Of a stretch of 64,000 bases of DNA, positions 62,290-64,000 are shown piece by piece. The notes below the pieces were generated by a model that saw only the letters and a program-made list of their open reading frames with translations, searched no databases and had not been told where the DNA came from. Origin of the DNA: Arthrobacter sp. TMP15 (GTDB lineage: Bacteria > Actinomycetota > Actinomycetes > Actinomycetales > Micrococcaceae); contig NZ_CP154262.1 of the NCBI RefSeq assembly GCF_039529835.1, forward strand, positions 2,356,001 through 2,420,000, in the 5' to 3' direction. The position numbers and the translations under genes are program-made. How positions within the stretch are numbered: position 1 is the first letter of the stretch; every line of letters begins with the position of its first letter.

Positions 62290-63372
62290 TTAGAGAGCCG
62301 CCGCTATAGCGTCACCAATGGCGCTGGTAGACCTGGGCGAGCCCGCTTCGCGGGTGGCAATATCTGCTGCAACTGCCGCCTCTATCTTTTGCGCTGCATT
62401 GCTGTGACCCGCGTGGTGCAGCAGTAGCGCCGCTGAGAGGATGGCCGCCGTTGGATCCGCTTTTTGCTGGCCGGCAATATCCGGGGCAGAACCATGGACG
62501 GGTTCAAACATGGACGGAGCCGTGCGGTCCATGTTGATATTTCCCGAGGCGGCCAAGCCGATTCCGCCTGTGACCGCCGCTGCCAGATCGGTCACGATGT
62601 CCCCAAATAAGTTGTCGGTGACGATCACATCAAAACGTGCGGGATCGGTCACCAAAAAGATCATGGCAGCATCCACGTGCAGGTAATCTACTTTGACCTC
62701 AGGGAAGTCCGCCGCCACAGCTTCAACTGTGCGCTTCCACAAGTGCCCGGCGTAAACCAGCACGTTGTGCTTGTGCACGTAGGTGAGCTTCTTGCGGGGA
62801 CGCTCATTGGCGCGGCGGAAACCATCGCGGACCAAACGTTCCACACCGAATGCGGTGTTCACAGAGACTTCCGTGGCCACCTCGTGCGGGGTACCTTTAC
62901 GCAACACTCCGCCGTTGCCAACATAAGGGCCCTCGGTTCCTTCGCGAACCACCACAAAGTCAATGGTGCCCGGATTCGCCAAGGGTGAGGCCACGCCGTC
63001 GTACAAGAAAGAAGGGCGCAGATTGACGTAATGATCCAGGCTAAATCGCAGCTTCAGGAGCATCTCGCGTTCAATCAGCCCGGAGGGAATGGAGGTATCC
63101 CCAGGTGCTGCACCCACGGCGCCAAAAAGAATGGCGTCATGGCTGCGCAGGGCCTCAATAGTGGAATCCGGCAGTGTCTCACCCGTGGCCAACCAGTGCT
63201 CAGCTCCGAGCAAGTAGTCAGTGAGCTTCAGGCCAAGGCCGTCACTGGCGCACACTTTTTTCAGGACCTTCACGGCCTCGGCGGTCACTTCGGGGCCAAT
63301 ACCGTCGCCTGCAATAACAGCAACGTCCAACACGGAAGGGTCCAGCACGGCAGTTTCAGTTGATGCGCTCAT
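62290..63372 (-). CDS. leuB: 3-isopropylmalate dehydrogenase
   Basis: The 360-residue protein has [18 protein letters not shown], the substrate loop [49 protein letters not shown] and [15 protein letters not shown]. It catalyses the third step of leucine synthesis with NAD. An operator-like palindrome lies 41 bases upstream of ATG 63372. Confidence 0.95.
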   Translation of the reverse strand: MSASTETAVLDPSVLDVAVIAGDGIGPEVTAEAVKVLKKVCASDGLGLKLTDYLLGAEHWLATGETLPDSTIEALRSHDAILFGAVGAAPGDTSIPSGLIEREMLLKLRFSLDHYVNLRPSFLYDGVASPLANPGTIDFVVVREGTEGPYVGNGGVLRKGTPHEVATEVSVNTAFGVERLVRDGFRRANERPRKKLTYVHKHNVLVYAGHLWKRTVEAVAADFPEVKVDYLHVDAAMIFLVTDPARFDVIVTDNLFGDIVTDLAAAVTGGIGLAASGNINMDRTAPSMFEPVHGSAPDIAGQQKADPTAAILSAALLLHHAGHSNAAQKIEAAVAADIATREAGSPRSTSAIGDAIAAAL

Positions 63373-63413
63373 AGTTTCAGGGTAACGAAACCATCCACAT
63401 GATGGTCAAAGCA

Positions 63414-63428
63414 TCTCACATAATGAGA
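63414..63428 (-). promoter_or_regulatory. Operator palindrome upstream of leuB
   Basis: TCTCA-CATAA-TGAGA; with its neighbours ATCTCA...TGAGAT gives a perfect 6-bp inverted repeat (63413-63429). The left ten bases, GCATCTCACA, are identical to those at the leuC palindrome (45131-45140). It sits just after the photolyase stop codon, and TTGACC (63409-63404) follows it towards leuB. Confidence 0.6.
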
Positions 63429-64000
63429 TTAGGCCTTAATGGATGCGTAGCTTTCCAGTGCTTCGCGTCGGGTGACCTGCAGATCCACAATAGGCTCCGG
63501 GTAATCACTGGACAAAACCTCCGGCACCCACCGGCTGACATATTTCGCCGCAGGATCGAATTTCTTAGCCTGAGTCAGCGGATTAAAGATCCGAAAATAC
63601 GGAGAGGCATCCGCACCAGAACCTGCTACCCATTGCCAGTTTGCCGGATTGGAGGCAGCATCCGCATCAATTAAAGTATCCCAGAACCACTGCTCCCCCA
63701 CCCGCCAATCAAAGCCAAGGTTCTTCACCAGAAAACTGGCCGCAACCATCCGGACTCTGTTGTGCATCACCCCTGTGTGCCATAATTCCCGCTGACCGGC
63801 ATCCACCATTGGGATTCCTGTCTTACCCTGCTGCCAAGCGGCCAGGTGCTCGGCGGAACGTTCATCGCCACCGGCAGTCCGCCATGGAAAGTGATCAAAC
63901 TGTGGACGCAGATTGGTGGTGGCCAAATCCGGGTGGTGATACAACTGGTGCCAGCAAAATTCACGCCAGCCCAGCTCGGAGGCAAACACGGCGGGACCAG
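63429..64000 (-). CDS. phr: Deoxyribodipyrimidine photolyase, C-terminal part (cut by window edge)
   Basis: The frame continues past base 64000, so only about 190 C-terminal residues are seen. They contain the FAD-binding core of photolyases/cryptochromes: ELGWREFCWHQLYH, GIPMVDAGQRELWHTG, MHNRVRMVAASFLVKNLGFD, WFWDTLIDADAASNPANWQW and PYFRIFNPLTQ. It repairs UV dimers in light. Photolyase rather than cryptochrome is favoured by the conserved MHNRxRM and NPANWQW, but the antenna domain is outside. Confidence 0.9.
   Translation of the reverse strand, partial: GPAVFASELGWREFCWHQLYHHPDLATTNLRPQFDHFPWRTAGGDERSAEHLAAWQQGKTGIPMVDAGQRELWHTGVMHNRVRMVAASFLVKNLGFDWRVGEQWFWDTLIDADAASNPANWQWVAGSGADASPYFRIFNPLTQAKKFDPAAKYVSRWVPEVLSSDYPEPIVDLQVTRREALESYASIKA

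Overview
The window looks like chromosome from a moderately high-GC actinobacterium, most likely Arthrobacter-like (Micrococcaceae). The evidence is the backbone gene content and order (murA-plsC-gpsA-ddl, leuCD with a divergent IclR regulator, gltX-HAD, ilvE-leuB, a DUF3515 lipoprotein), the frequent GTG/TTG starts, and the ISL3-type insertion sequences. I could not run a search, so the genus is an inference.

There are two contrasting halves. Bases 1 to about 34,000 are a visibly AT-richer accessory region. It holds a cell-surface polysaccharide locus, read almost entirely on the minus strand, broken by insertion-sequence debris. In transcription order it runs: LytR-CpsA-Psr ligase (33916), secreted Pro/Thr-rich membrane-anchored protein, two GT4 glycosyltransferases, ABC-2 permease, Wzt/TagH-type ATPase, CgeB-like/GT2 glycosyltransferase, UDP-ManNAc dehydrogenase-like enzyme, a 1486-residue multi-domain glycosyltransferase, and a heparinase-like/hydrolase fusion. 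After IS debris come a decayed heparinase paralogue, a lone CgeB N-domain-like protein and a 1473-residue glycosyltransferase. After more IS debris, on the plus strand, come an FkbM methyltransferase and a hydrolase/DUF6270 protein. Together they suggest a uronic-acid-containing wall polymer that is built inside the cell, exported by the ABC transporter and attached to peptidoglycan by the LCP enzyme.

The IS debris has at least three blocks. (1) 1-497: two ISL3 remnants head to head. (2) 3603-7218: a nearly complete ISL3 copy with a perfect 8-bp target duplication, inserted exactly beside the end of a second ISL3 copy. A group II intron had inserted in the transposase of that second copy, and both were then reduced by a deletion. 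(3) 13240-16693: four truncated ISL3 pieces plus a stop-broken HTH/transposase-like gene.

Bases 34,000-64,000 are mostly ordinary housekeeping backbone. They carry cell wall and phospholipid genes (murA, plsC, gpsA, ddl), leucine/isoleucine synthesis (leuD, leuC, leuB, ilvE), a leu regulator with a palindrome shared between the leuC and leuB upstream regions, two paired dynamin-like GTPases, tRNA-Gln and tRNA-Glu, gltX, a heptad-repeat membrane protein, a two-component system, a fumarylacetoacetase-family enzyme, an FNT channel, an MscS channel and the end of a photolyase. Several intergenic palindromic repeats stand out, including a perfect 28-bp-stem hairpin.
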